Shown here piece by piece: positions 1 through 7,335 of a stretch of DNA of 20,691 nt. Source of the DNA: Desulfobulbaceae bacterium UBA2775. Its GTDB lineage: Bacteria; Desulfobacterota; Desulfobulbia; Desulfobulbales; Desulfocapsaceae. Positions within the stretch are counted from its first letter, which is position 1; every line of letters begins with the position of its first letter. The stretch covers positions 3,010-23,700 of the forward strand of contig DEIL01000114.1 of NCBI GenBank assembly GCA_002352445.1, written 5' to 3'. Below the pieces are notes generated by a model, which was not told the DNA's origin, searched no databases, and saw only the letters and a list, made by a program, of their open reading frames with translations. Made by a program: the position numbers and the translations under genes.

Positions 1-759
1 GTACCCTGGATAAACACTCGGTTCGGCATGGAAGGCTGGCGCTATGGCTGGATCACCATGGGGGTGGTTGTACTGGGGGTGGCCATTATGACTGCTGCGC
101 TCTTACGCAATGATCCCCTGGAAAAAGGAATGACTCCCCTGGGCAGCCAGGCAGACTCATTGCATGCTACCGTTGGGAGCCAGGATAACAGCACTGGAAA
201 GCCCAAATGGATCATGGTTCATTTGGGCTTGATCTATGCACTTTTTGGCGCCACTTATGTTGTTTACGCCACCTTTATCGTTACCACCCTGGTGGATGAA
301 CATGGTTTTTCCGAACAGGTTGCCGGGAATTTCTGGGCGGTGGTGGGCGCTTTAAGCATCTTTTCCGGCCCTTTGTTTGGTTGGCTTTCCGATCGTCTGG
401 GCCGCCGTACCGGCATGCTGACGGTCTTCATTTTGTTCACTCTGGCTTACGGGCTGGTCGGGATGCACCTTCCTGCTGCATGGCTTTATGCCTCCATTGC
501 CCTCTACGGCATCGCTGTATGGAGTGTGCCCACCATCATGGCCGCAGCCGTGGGAGATTATCTGGGACCTGCCCGGGCAGCCAGGGCGTTCGGCTTCATT
601 ACCCTCTTTTTCGGGATGGGCCAAATCATAGGCCCGGCCCTTGCCGGATTTCTAGCCGATGTTTCCGGCACTTTCCGTATTGCCTTCGGGATGTGTGCCG
701 CCGCAACCTTGACCGCTGTAATCCTGACCTTTTTTCTGCCCCCCCATACAATTAAGTGA
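1..759 (+). CDS. MFS transporter, C-terminal part (5' end outside window)
   Basis: The frame is open from base 1 with no start in a convincing position, so the gene begins upstream; the first ATG at 28 is internal. The visible 252 residues form roughly the second half of a 12-helix major facilitator: a hydrophilic central loop (about residues 50-70), then six hydrophobic segments. The cytoplasmic-loop signature GWLSDRLGRRTG is the MFS loop motif, in the position of the loop 8-9 repeat, and a GPALAGFLADVSG segment follows. It would act in the inner membrane as a secondary transporter. The substrate cannot be told from sequence. The aminotransferase starts 7 bases after the stop, so the two are probably cotranscribed and the substrate could be an amino acid or keto acid, which is inference only. 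Confidence 0.9.
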   Translation, partial: VPWINTRFGMEGWRYGWITMGVVVLGVAIMTAALLRNDPLEKGMTPLGSQADSLHATVGSQDNSTGKPKWIMVHLGLIYALFGATYVVYATFIVTTLVDEHGFSEQVAGNFWAVVGALSIFSGPLFGWLSDRLGRRTGMLTVFILFTLAYGLVGMHLPAAWLYASIALYGIAVWSVPTIMAAAVGDYLGPARAARAFGFITLFFGMGQIIGPALAGFLADVSGTFRIAFGMCAAATLTAVILTFFLPPHTIK

Positions 760-766
760 GGATCCT

Positions 767-1912
767 ATGCCTGCAACTGCCGGACGCCTTCGCCATTTCA
801 CCGAATCGGTTATCCGTGAGATGACCCGGGTAGCAAATCAGTACGATGCCATCAACCTGTCACAAGGGTTTCCTGATGCCGACCCACCCCCATCGGTGAT
901 CGAGGCTGCGGTAAAGGCCATGCAGCAGGGACCTCACCAATATGCCGTCACCTGGGGTGCCCCCAATTTCCGCCAGGCCCTCGTTGAAAAGCAGCAGCAA
1001 TGGATGGGGCTCGATCTTAATGGTGATGAACATGTGGTAGTTACCTGTGGAAGCACCGAGGCTATGATAGTGTCCCTGATGACAGTCTGTGACCCCGGCG
1101 ATAAAGTCATCATTTTCTCACCATTTTACGAAAATTACGGTGCCGACACTATTTTAAGCGGGGCGGAACCAATTTACGTTCCACTGGAGCCACCTAATTT
1201 TAATTTCGACCCGTCATTACTCAGAGAGGCCTTCAAACAAAAACCCAAGGCACTGGTACTCTGTAATCCTTCCAATCCCAGCGGGAAGGTATTCACCCTT
1301 GAAGAACTGACCCTGATTGCTGATCTTGCCAAAGAATTCGACACTTTTGTTATTACTGACGAAGTTTATGAGCACATTGTCTACTCACCCCACCGCCATT
1401 GCTACATGGCGTCGCTGCCGGAGATGTTTGAACGTACCATCTCATGCAGTTCACTTTCAAAAACATACAACATGACTGGATGGCGGCTGGGTTATATCAT
1501 CGCTGCACCTGAAATCATTGCCGGAGCCCGTAAAGTCCATGATTTTCTCACCGTAGGAGCTGCCGCCCCGCTCCAGGAAGCGGCCACTGTAGCTTTAAAC
1601 CTCCCCCCTCGCTATTATGATGAAGTTCAACAGGACTATACCCGCAAGCGGGATCTTTTTCTCGGCTATCTTGACAAAGCCGGCCTGCGCTATACCCGAC
1701 CCCAGGGGGCTTATTATGTGATGGTTGACTGCTCAGATTTTGACGTTACCGACGACATCACTTTCTGCCGCTGGATGGCAAAAGAAATCGGTGTTGCTGC
1801 TGTACCGGGATCAAGTTTTTTTCATGACCCGGTTAACTACTTAATCCGGCTCCACTTTGCCCGTGATGAGGATATTCTCCACGCGGCCGGGGAGCGGCTG
1901 CAGCGTTTGTAG
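767..1912 (+). CDS. Class I/II pyridoxal-phosphate aminotransferase
   Basis: This 381-residue protein has the length and motif order of fold-type I aminotransferases. The N-terminus carries INLSQGFPDADPP, typical of the kynurenine/methionine/aspartate aminotransferase group. The NPSNPSGK segment binds the substrate carboxylate and cofactor, ITDEVYEH supplies the aspartate contacting the pyridine nitrogen, and SSLSKTYNMTGWRLG contains the Schiff-base lysine (Lys232). The C-terminal RLHFAR holds the arginine that binds the substrate alpha-carboxylate. It should be cytoplasmic and move an amino group between an amino acid and a 2-oxo acid. Substrate specificity is not readable, but similarity in feel is to YbdL-type methionine or glutamine transaminases. 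The ATG at 767 has a GAGG Shine-Dalgarno core just upstream, in the 7-base gap after the MFS stop. Confidence 0.93.
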   Translation: MPATAGRLRHFTESVIREMTRVANQYDAINLSQGFPDADPPPSVIEAAVKAMQQGPHQYAVTWGAPNFRQALVEKQQQWMGLDLNGDEHVVVTCGSTEAMIVSLMTVCDPGDKVIIFSPFYENYGADTILSGAEPIYVPLEPPNFNFDPSLLREAFKQKPKALVLCNPSNPSGKVFTLEELTLIADLAKEFDTFVITDEVYEHIVYSPHRHCYMASLPEMFERTISCSSLSKTYNMTGWRLGYIIAAPEIIAGARKVHDFLTVGAAAPLQEAATVALNLPPRYYDEVQQDYTRKRDLFLGYLDKAGLRYTRPQGAYYVMVDCSDFDVTDDITFCRWMAKEIGVAAVPGSSFFHDPVNYLIRLHFARDEDILHAAGERLQRL

Positions 1913-1992
1913 AAATAACCTAACCCGAATAAATCGGCAATACCAAGCTCAACCAACTTATCGAGCAGGGCACCGACACAATCTCGTGCTTA

Positions 1993-2973
1993 TCACGGAT
2001 AGATAACTTTCCATTCTTTTTTCATATCGACCACAGTCCAGCCATTTTTCCCTGCTTCAACTAATGCTTTATCAAGGCGACCCATATGGGAATCCTTGTC
2101 ATAGGCAAATTCACGTTCTCTATCGGTATGGTGGACAATACCTGCAAAGCGTTTTCCTCCTCCACCCAGGGTTGTCCACTGCAGCATCTGCAGGTCACCA
2201 TCGGAATTACCAAAGGCAAAGATGGGACGACGGCCAATATGCTGGTTAATGCCCACCGGCTTACCAGCCTTGTCATCGATGAAGTCTAATTTTGGCTTCC
2301 GGATTAAAACAGGGGTGCCGTCTCGCATCTCAAACGCAGTGACGATGGAGCTGCCAACCACCTGTTCTGGCAAAACCCCATAGACTTCTTCCACCCAGGG
2401 GCGCATAAATTCAACCCCACCGCCGGAAACAATAAATATCTTAAAATCGTTTGCCCGCAGGTAGTCCAGCAGCTCAAGCATGGGTTTGAAAACAAGTTTG
2501 GTATATGGTTTGTTTAAGGTGGGATGACGGGCAGTTTTGAACCATTCTTTAGTAATGTCCACAAATTCATCGGTGGTCATACCCGCATGGGTCGTCATCA
2601 CCAGTTCGAGTATCCCTTTTTCACCGGAGGCAGCAACAGCCTTCAGGTCCCCTTCAAGTACAGCCTGAAAAGGCTGAGTGGTCTTCCACTCAGGATGAGC
2701 TGCTGCCATATTTTTGACTCGGTCCATGGCAAAAAACAGTTGAAAATATGCAGGCTGTTCCGACCATAGGGTACCATCGTTGTCAAAAACAGCTATGCGT
2801 TCACGAGGATCAACATAGTCAGAACTCGACTTGCTAGTAACTGCTGTGACAAAATTGATAATATCTTGCTTACTTGTTCCGTCATTCCAAGATGGAAGTG
2901 GAGATATTGCAAAGGCAAACAGAGGAAAGAAAAAAACAAGAAATAATGTCAGGGACTGGAGCAAAGTTTTCAT
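1993..2973 (-). CDS. Exported HAD-superfamily phosphatase
   Basis: The chosen start gives 326 residues: the ATG at 2973 has an AGAGGTG ribosome-binding site 6-7 bases upstream, whereas the open frame extends to 3021 without one. Residues 1-22 form a Sec signal peptide (charged start, a long Leu/Phe core, then AFA), so the enzyme is probably periplasmic. The HAD motif I is FDNDGTLW with nucleophile Asp64 and acid/base Asp66. Motif II is the IVSGGG segment, a conserved lysine lies in RKPKLD, and the acidic motif is FGNSDGD. The long helical cap between motifs I and II fits phosphoserine-phosphatase-like HAD enzymes. A phosphomonoester is the likely substrate, identity unknown. It converges on the aminotransferase with an 80-base gap and no clear terminator. 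Confidence 0.88.
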   Translation of the reverse strand: MKTLLQSLTLFLVFFFPLFAFAISPLPSWNDGTSKQDIINFVTAVTSKSSSDYVDPRERIAVFDNDGTLWSEQPAYFQLFFAMDRVKNMAAAHPEWKTTQPFQAVLEGDLKAVAASGEKGILELVMTTHAGMTTDEFVDITKEWFKTARHPTLNKPYTKLVFKPMLELLDYLRANDFKIFIVSGGGVEFMRPWVEEVYGVLPEQVVGSSIVTAFEMRDGTPVLIRKPKLDFIDDKAGKPVGINQHIGRRPIFAFGNSDGDLQMLQWTTLGGGGKRFAGIVHHTDREREFAYDKDSHMGRLDKALVEAGKNGWTVVDMKKEWKVIYP

Positions 2974-3086
2974 ATAGAGCACCTCTTTAGACGAGAAATT
3001 GTGTAAGATAAAAACTAACATAAAAACATCTTTCAGGTTTTGTTTGCATAAACAGTATATTAAAACAACAAAAGATATCTTAACAG

Positions 3087-3102
3087 AAGAATAATTATTC
3101 TT
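3087..3102. promoter_or_regulatory. Perfect 16-bp AT-rich palindrome upstream of the HAD gene
   Basis: AAGAATAATTATTCTT is a perfect palindrome about 115 bases upstream of the HAD phosphatase start, within an AT-rich leader. It could be an operator; the GAATAATTATTC core loosely recalls Fur-type sites. In sequence this AT-rich the palindrome may be fortuitous. Confidence 0.3.
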
Positions 3103-3191
3103 AATAATTGAAAATTAACGCACAATAAACATTTTGTCTAATGCAAATAACTCATCAGCATGATACCTTTTTATTATGTAACTAAGTCTGA

Positions 3192-3440
3192 GAAACAAGG
3201 CACAGTGTTTTTATCAGTGCCAAGGCCCACAAATTCTCGTCACAGCGGGTGTACTGGATGGCTGAGAATGTGCGGCTGCATGCTGCCCGGATATTGGGGT
3301 TGTTGGTGGTACCTGGATTGCCAATAATGATAATTTTTGCTCATGTGGATAACAATCTGGTCACAGCACCGGCATGGCCAGTTCATCCCGAATGGATACG
3401 AAAATTCCTTGGAGTGTTGGGTACAAAAATCGAACTGTAA
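3192..3440 (+). pseudogene. Possible gene remnant encoding a hydrophobic peptide
   Basis: This frame runs 82 codons from just after a TGA to a TAA and reads like a protein tail: a basic/aromatic stretch (FSSQRVYWMAENVRLHAARI), then one strong hydrophobic segment, then a polar end with WPVHPEWIRKFLG. There is no ribosome-binding site and no good start; GTG 3249 is the earliest candidate. I do not recognise the family. It sits in the 620-base gap between the HAD and MBL genes, beside another apparent fragment, which is why a remnant is preferred to an intact small gene. The minus-strand frame across the same DNA is rich in Trp, His and Cys and looks like a shadow. Confidence 0.25.
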
Positions 3441-3463
3441 TTTAACCCAGATTTCAACCATCC

Positions 3464-3517
3464 ATAGAAGACGACAACATCTACACCAGTGGTGGTGCCA
3501 CTGACGGAATTGATCTT
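3464..3517 (+). pseudogene. Short fragment resembling the DJ-1/PfpI (GlxA-type) domain
   Basis: The frame encodes IEDDNIYTSGGATDGIDL, which resembles the conserved strand-turn-helix near the end of DJ-1/PfpI domains, where a 'DGN-ITSGGVTAGIDL' pattern is usual. The frame is closed by stops on both sides (TAA before, TAA at about 3580) and the downstream residues do not continue the family. No start or ribosome-binding site is present. I read it as a decayed scrap; chance similarity is possible because the match is short. Confidence 0.3.
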
Positions 3518-3594
3518 TCGACGATTCAAGGTCACCCCATCCCAATATCAGATTCATTTTCGATCGTAAAACGAATGTCTTAAGGAAGGATTGA

Positions 3595-4416
3595 ATGAAA
3601 ATACATCATTTAAGAAATGCAACATTTGTTATTGAGTCAGGAACTAAACATATTTTGATAGACCCTATGCTTTGTGAAAAAGGGACCTTACCTCCGTTTG
3701 CCCGTTTTCGACACAAATCCCGGAAAAACCCACTTGTTTCGCTTCCAGAAAATGCCCCTGAAATCCTGAGAAAAGTAACACATTGCCTCATTACACATAG
3801 CCAGAAATTTGGAGTAAAGGCATTGCAGCATACAGATCATCTTGACGCTGAAGGTGAAGCATTTCTACGGAAAAACAACATACCGGTTATCACTCGCGAA
3901 CAAGATGTATCTTACTTGAAAAAACATGGGCTAACTGTTGAAGTTGGTTTAACCTATTGGCAGTCAGTCAATTTTCTTGGAGGTGCGATAACTGCTGTTC
4001 CCGCATTGCATGGTCATAGCTGGATTCATAACTTAATGGCTAACGGTGCAGGATTTTATCTTCAGCTTCCAGATGAGCCTACAATCTATATTAGTGGTGA
4101 CACCGTATATACCAATGATGTTGAGCGTGCTCTAACAGAATATATGCCTGATATTGCGGTGATGGCCTCAGGCAGTGCCAGTTTGGATATTAGCGACCCA
4201 ATTTTGATGCCACTGGAAGAGCTGGTCATTTTTGTGCAGACTGCTCCTAAAATAGTTATTGCCAATCACCTTGAAGCTCTTAACCATTGCCCTACAACCC
4301 GTTTACAATTAAAGCAGGCATTGGAAAAGAAGGACTTGTTAGCCAATGTTTTTATTCCAGATGATGGAGAGACTTTAATCTTTGACAAGGACAATGTCGC
4401 CAGGATTGTGGCATAA
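3595..4416 (+). CDS. MBL-fold metal-dependent hydrolase (UlaG-like)
   Basis: At 273 residues this matches single-domain metallo-beta-lactamase-fold hydrolases of the UlaG/COG2220 type. The N-terminal strands (MKIHHLRNATFVIES, ILIDPML) are typical. Candidate metal ligands are His68 (LITHS), His79, Asp81 and His82 (HTDHLD), His139/His141 (ALHGH), Asp169 (SGDT) and His225/His231 near the end. The usual HxHxDH motif appears split, with ten residues between the first histidine and HTDH. The reaction is probably hydrolysis of a phosphoester, lactone or similar bond in the cytoplasm; the substrate is unknown. The ATG has a strong AAGGAAGGA ribosome-binding site. A histidine phosphatase follows 76 bases downstream on the same strand. 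Confidence 0.92.
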   Translation: MKIHHLRNATFVIESGTKHILIDPMLCEKGTLPPFARFRHKSRKNPLVSLPENAPEILRKVTHCLITHSQKFGVKALQHTDHLDAEGEAFLRKNNIPVITREQDVSYLKKHGLTVEVGLTYWQSVNFLGGAITAVPALHGHSWIHNLMANGAGFYLQLPDEPTIYISGDTVYTNDVERALTEYMPDIAVMASGSASLDISDPILMPLEELVIFVQTAPKIVIANHLEALNHCPTTRLQLKQALEKKDLLANVFIPDDGETLIFDKDNVARIVA

Positions 4417-4492
4417 CAAATGAACAAAAAGGTATTATGTGGAGAGCTTTAGCTATGTATGAGACAGGTTATATTGCGATAGGATGTCCCTG

Positions 4493-5056
4493 ATGCAGAT
4501 CGTTCTTTTAAGACATGGTAAACCTGATGTCTCAGAGCATAGAAAATTCAGGGCTAATGAGCTGCATCGATGGATTGAGTCATACAATTCAGCTGGCATA
4601 ATATCAGAGCATGTCCCTTCGCGAGGTGCCATTGAGATAACGAGCGTTTGTAATACCGTAGTATGCAGTGACCTGGAACGATCCGTTGAATCAGCAAGAG
4701 CACTTGGTGTAAAAAAAATAAGTGTCATCGAGCCGATGTTCAGAGAAATGGGTTTGCCATTTTGCAGCTTTCCAACTCTCAAGTTATCGCCGAGTATCTG
4801 GGCAGCATTCTTTAGGGTTCTTTGGTTTCTCGGGTACTCATCAAACAGCGAATCAATCCATGAAGCCAGATTAAGAGCATCTATTGGTGCAAATAGACTA
4901 ATAGAAATGGCTAGGAAAAATGGTTCAGTTCTCTTAATTGGTCATGGGTTCGCAAACAGGTTTATTGCCAAAGAGCTATTATCTGAAGGCTGGCAAGGCC
5001 CAAAGAGTCCAGGTAAAAAATACTGGGAGTTTGGGGAATATTACTACGTAAAATAA
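4493..5056 (+). CDS. Histidine phosphatase family protein
   Basis: The 187-residue product begins MQIVLLRHGKPDV, where RHG holds the catalytic histidine that is transiently phosphorylated. A second histidine lies in LLIGHGFANR near residue 155, the usual C-terminal half of the active site. VVCSDLERSVESA is the third conserved block, with the arginine and glutamate positions of the phosphoglycerate-mutase-like fold. ATG 4493 is preferred because AGGA lies eight bases upstream; ATG 4484 in the same frame would add MSL but has no ribosome-binding site. The protein is short of the 200-250 residues of classical phosphoglycerate mutases and fits SixA/CobC-like phosphatases. The substrate is not evident. 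It converges on the TetR gene. Confidence 0.86.
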   Translation: MQIVLLRHGKPDVSEHRKFRANELHRWIESYNSAGIISEHVPSRGAIEITSVCNTVVCSDLERSVESARALGVKKISVIEPMFREMGLPFCSFPTLKLSPSIWAAFFRVLWFLGYSSNSESIHEARLRASIGANRLIEMARKNGSVLLIGHGFANRFIAKELLSEGWQGPKSPGKKYWEFGEYYYVK

Positions 5057-5219
5057 CACCCATGAAATGAATTTCACAACGAAGCATGGAAGTAACATAA
5101 CCGGGATTTGCAGTAAAAAGTGGAAAGGTAAGCGAGCTTGTGAGACTCCGTAGATCAACCCACAAATCCACACGATACATGTTGCAATTTTCTAACCGGG
5201 AACTGCTGATATTTAATGA

Positions 5220-5783
5220 TTATTTGATAAACATTTTATAACGTAGTTTCTGCATATTTACATATTCATTATCGTTGTCGTCAGTAAACATTACCTCCTC
5301 CCAGGCATGATAGCAGAGAAACACCCGCGCCCTCATTTCAAGTTCATCTCCATCAAATCCCAGTTCCTCAAATATTGCACGTGTAAAGTCTAAACGTATT
5401 TTGATGACCTTTTTTACAACTTTATCCACAAGCGGATCAACCTTTGCCCAACCATTCATTGCAAGATCATATTTTGGAAGTTTTTTTTCTCTAACTATTT
5501 TCATAGTAGTAAAGAGACGTTTCTCCGCATCAAGCTTTTTCATATCCAGATTGTCAGTTATAACAGCAGTATATTCATTGGCCCAATAATCAAGAAGGTG
5601 CTGTAAGAGGTCTTGCCGATCCTTAAAATGATAATAGAATCCGCTTCTAGATATGCCTAATTGTTTGGCGATCCTGTCAATTTTAACGGCTTCAAAACCA
5701 TCCGCCTCGAGTGTCTCAAGAGCTTTGGTAAGCCATTGTCTCTTGCTCACGCCTTTATTTTTATTTGTTTCTCGTCGCTTCAT
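5220..5783 (-). CDS. TetR-family transcriptional regulator
   Basis: Residues 10-57 form the TetR DNA-binding domain: a first helix rich in Leu/Ala, IDRIAKQLGISRSGFYYHF as helix-turn-helix, and FKDRQDLLQHLLDYW closing the domain. The rest of the 187 residues is an all-helical ligand-binding and dimerisation domain without a recognisable ligand. No Shine-Dalgarno sequence precedes the ATG at 5783. A TATACT -10-like hexamer (5821-5826, minus strand) gives a short leader of about 30 bases. The gene is divergent from the DUF169 gene across about 97 bases, and a CTGTACAG palindrome in the shared region is a plausible operator, so it probably represses itself and the DUF169 gene. Confidence 0.92.
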   Translation of the reverse strand: MKRRETNKNKGVSKRQWLTKALETLEADGFEAVKIDRIAKQLGISRSGFYYHFKDRQDLLQHLLDYWANEYTAVITDNLDMKKLDAEKRLFTTMKIVREKKLPKYDLAMNGWAKVDPLVDKVVKKVIKIRLDFTRAIFEELGFDGDELEMRARVFLCYHAWEEVMFTDDNDNEYVNMQKLRYKMFIK

Positions 5784-5805
5784 TTCAGAGGATATGATTT
5801 TTTAG

Positions 5806-5834
5806 TGGACAGCTCTGTACAGTATAGATAGTAT
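5806..5834 (+). promoter_or_regulatory. Candidate DUF169 promoter with TetR operator palindrome
   Basis: TGGACA (5806-5811, five of six matches to the -35 consensus) is followed after exactly 17 bases by TAGTAT (5829-5834, four of six to the -10 consensus). The spacer holds the perfect palindrome CTGTACAG (5815-5822), preceded by ACAG with which the first CTGT also forms an inverted pair. On the opposite strand TATACT (5826-5821) could be the -10 of the tetR promoter, so a repressor on the palindrome would cover both promoters. Confidence 0.5.
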
Positions 5835-5880
5835 ATAGCATCAAAATTGAAAATACACTACTTTTACAGAGGAAAATACC

Positions 5881-6618
5881 CTGAACATTGAAATCAAGGG
5901 ACGCTTTATGGAGGCATGGGAAAAATATTTCCCTGGCCGCGACCTTCCCATCGTCTGTTACTATACCAATGAACTTGGCGACGTAAAATTTCCCAATCGT
6001 CCTAAACCTAATCGTAAAGGATATACCTGTATCTTCAGCCAGATAGCTCCTGTAAGACAGGGACGTTCCCGTGCTTTTAACATGGAGAACCTGGGGTGTT
6101 TCGGAGCTTTCATACCCCTTGGTTTTGCAACCAATGTCTCTGATGATGTTAAAAACTATGTCTGCAATATAGAGCGTGTCAAAAAAACGTATGCTCATGT
6201 GGATGGCATGTATGAACACCATTCGTCCCAGGGAGCCCCGGGGAAATACCTGGTCTTCAAACGCTGGGATACACTAGAAGAACAGGATAATCCCCAGGTA
6301 GTTTTTTTCTTCGCCAATCCGGATGTTATTGCCGGTCTCCATACCCTGGCAAATTTTGATTCCATGACAGCACACGGTGTAATGGTGCCGTCTGGTACCG
6401 GCTGTGATTCAATTGTTGGTTTCCCAATGAGCGAACTCGAAGCCAAAGAGCCAAAGGCTGTTCTGGGCGCACTGGATCCTTCAGTAAGAGCCTGTGTCAG
6501 GCCGGACATTTTTACCTTTTCAGCGCCCTGGGCCAAGTTTTTGAGTATGCTTGACAATATGGATGAAAGCTTCCTGGCAGCAAACTGCTGGACAAATGTG
6601 AAGTCACGATTCAAGTGA
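5881..6618 (+). CDS. DUF169 family protein, probable CTG start
   Basis: The 245-residue product matches DUF169 (COG2043), proteins of unknown biochemical role. Visible features are the N-terminal amphipathic stretch KGRFMEAWEKYFPG, the ELPI-like DLPIVCYYTNE, and the family's glycine/cysteine block GTGCDSIVGFPMSE near residue 180. The first in-frame ATG (5908) lacks a ribosome-binding site, whereas AGAGGA at 5868-5873 lies seven bases before CTG 5881. Starting there restores the NIEIKGRF segment that family members usually have before MEAW. No ATG, GTG or TTG is available between the upstream in-frame TGA and 5908. Control by the divergent TetR protein is likely. The reaction is unknown. Confidence 0.87.
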   Translation: MNIEIKGRFMEAWEKYFPGRDLPIVCYYTNELGDVKFPNRPKPNRKGYTCIFSQIAPVRQGRSRAFNMENLGCFGAFIPLGFATNVSDDVKNYVCNIERVKKTYAHVDGMYEHHSSQGAPGKYLVFKRWDTLEEQDNPQVVFFFANPDVIAGLHTLANFDSMTAHGVMVPSGTGCDSIVGFPMSELEAKEPKAVLGALDPSVRACVRPDIFTFSAPWAKFLSMLDNMDESFLAANCWTNVKSRFK

Positions 6619-6833
6619 GCCGCCGAGTTCATTTTCTCTTTCTCTGGTTTGTCAATATAACCCCAACCCTGGCTATTGAACTGTTTACGGTCACTATTTT
6701 AGTCTCGGTTTTTGAACAGACTGAATCTACTTTACTGGATCCGAAGGGACATTCCCACATTCAGATAGGCTATTAGGAGGAATGAATTTCATATAAAATA
6801 ACAAGATAAAAACCGTTTTCTGTTACCTGTTAA

Positions 6834-7145
6834 TTACAAAGAATCATTTTTATTGAGAAGCTTAGGTTTTATGCCCCACTGTTCTTCTGTTTCAATCATA
6901 AACTGTTGAAATTTACGGATTACGGGCGACTGAGATTAGCGCGAAAGGCTGACCAGGCCGTAATGGATGTTAAATTCCGCTAAAGATATTGGAAGCAGAA
7001 CAAGCTGCTGTTGCAGAATACTATTGTCAAGAATTGAGCTGGTGACTATTCCAAGGGCATCACTTCCCATGATAATATCAAAAAGCACTCTCAAGTAATT
7101 TAAGTACCTTGAAAGTAAATGAAACAGCATAATTTCAAAATACAC
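6834..7145 (-). pseudogene. Decayed LysR-family regulator, C-terminal third only
   Basis: Read on the minus strand, the frame encodes the end of a LysR effector-binding domain. LFDIIMGSDALGIVTSSI corresponds to the helix and 'G-GIG-LP' strand, QQQLVLLPISLAEFNIHYGL to the following strands, and SPVIRKFQQFMIETEEQW to the terminal helix. An in-frame TAA at 6936-6938 separates LSR from SQSP. The reading then continues 34 codons to a second TAA, and the residues after the first stop are still family-like. Upstream a TAA closes the frame at about 7166, and no helix-turn-helix half exists nearby. The gene is therefore truncated at the 5' side and nonsense-mutated. TAA cannot be recoded as selenocysteine. 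The preceding 215 bases (6619-6833) hold nothing I can support. Confidence 0.75.
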
Positions 7146-7197
7146 CCTTTGGTTTCTTGTTTTTTATGACAAAAGTTCAGGAGTAAGGTACTGATAT

Positions 7198-7320
7198 GGT
7201 TAACACATGTAACACCCTGATATCATTATACCTCGGAAATTGTGTTAACCGTAAGATTTTGTGGTTGGCAGACTCTCAAATTCTTACGCGTGTCAACCAT
7301 ACAATCTAATTCACATTGTA
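7198..7320 (+). promoter_or_regulatory. Leader with nested and interleaved inverted repeats before the ferredoxin gene
   Basis: Four inverted repeats lie within 123 bases. GGTTAACACA (7198-7207) pairs perfectly with TGTGTTAACC (7241-7250). CGTAAGA (7250-7256) pairs with TCTTACG (7282-7288). TGGTTGGCA (7262-7270) pairs with TGTCAACCA (7291-7299) with one G-U. TACAAT (7300-7305) pairs with ATTGTA (7315-7320). The second and third are interleaved, so as RNA they could form a pseudoknot or two exclusive folds. A TTAACA/CATTAT promoter-like pair (7200-7229) overlaps the first repeat. It matches no riboswitch class I recognise; protein operators are an alternative reading. Confidence 0.42.
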
Positions 7321-7335
7321 TTGAGAGGGAAAGCA

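Noticed and set aside
28..30. ATG 28 as the start of the MFS gene
   Set aside because: The frame is open to base 1 and the visible protein begins in mid-domain, so this is an internal methionine.
1913..1992. Coding-like 80 bases between the aminotransferase and HAD stops (minus strand reads GALLDKLVELGIADLFGLGY)
   Set aside because: Both strands read plausibly, there is no start, and it is too short to assign to any family.
3240..3557. 105-codon minus-strand frame in the HAD-MBL gap
   Set aside because: Composition very rich in Trp, His and Cys with no ribosome-binding site; it is antisense to more protein-like frames.
5057..5219. Gap between the histidine phosphatase and tetR genes
   Set aside because: No terminator hairpin, repeat or protein-like frame could be supported there.
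6615..6776. 53-codon frame with GTG overlapping the DUF169 stop, hydrophobic
   Set aside because: No ribosome-binding site beyond the overlap and no family recognised; a faint likeness to an MgtE membrane segment is too weak to call.
6936..6938. In-frame stop in the LysR-like frame considered as recoding
   Set aside because: The codon is TAA, which is not used for selenocysteine, and the 5' half of the gene is missing, so decay explains it.
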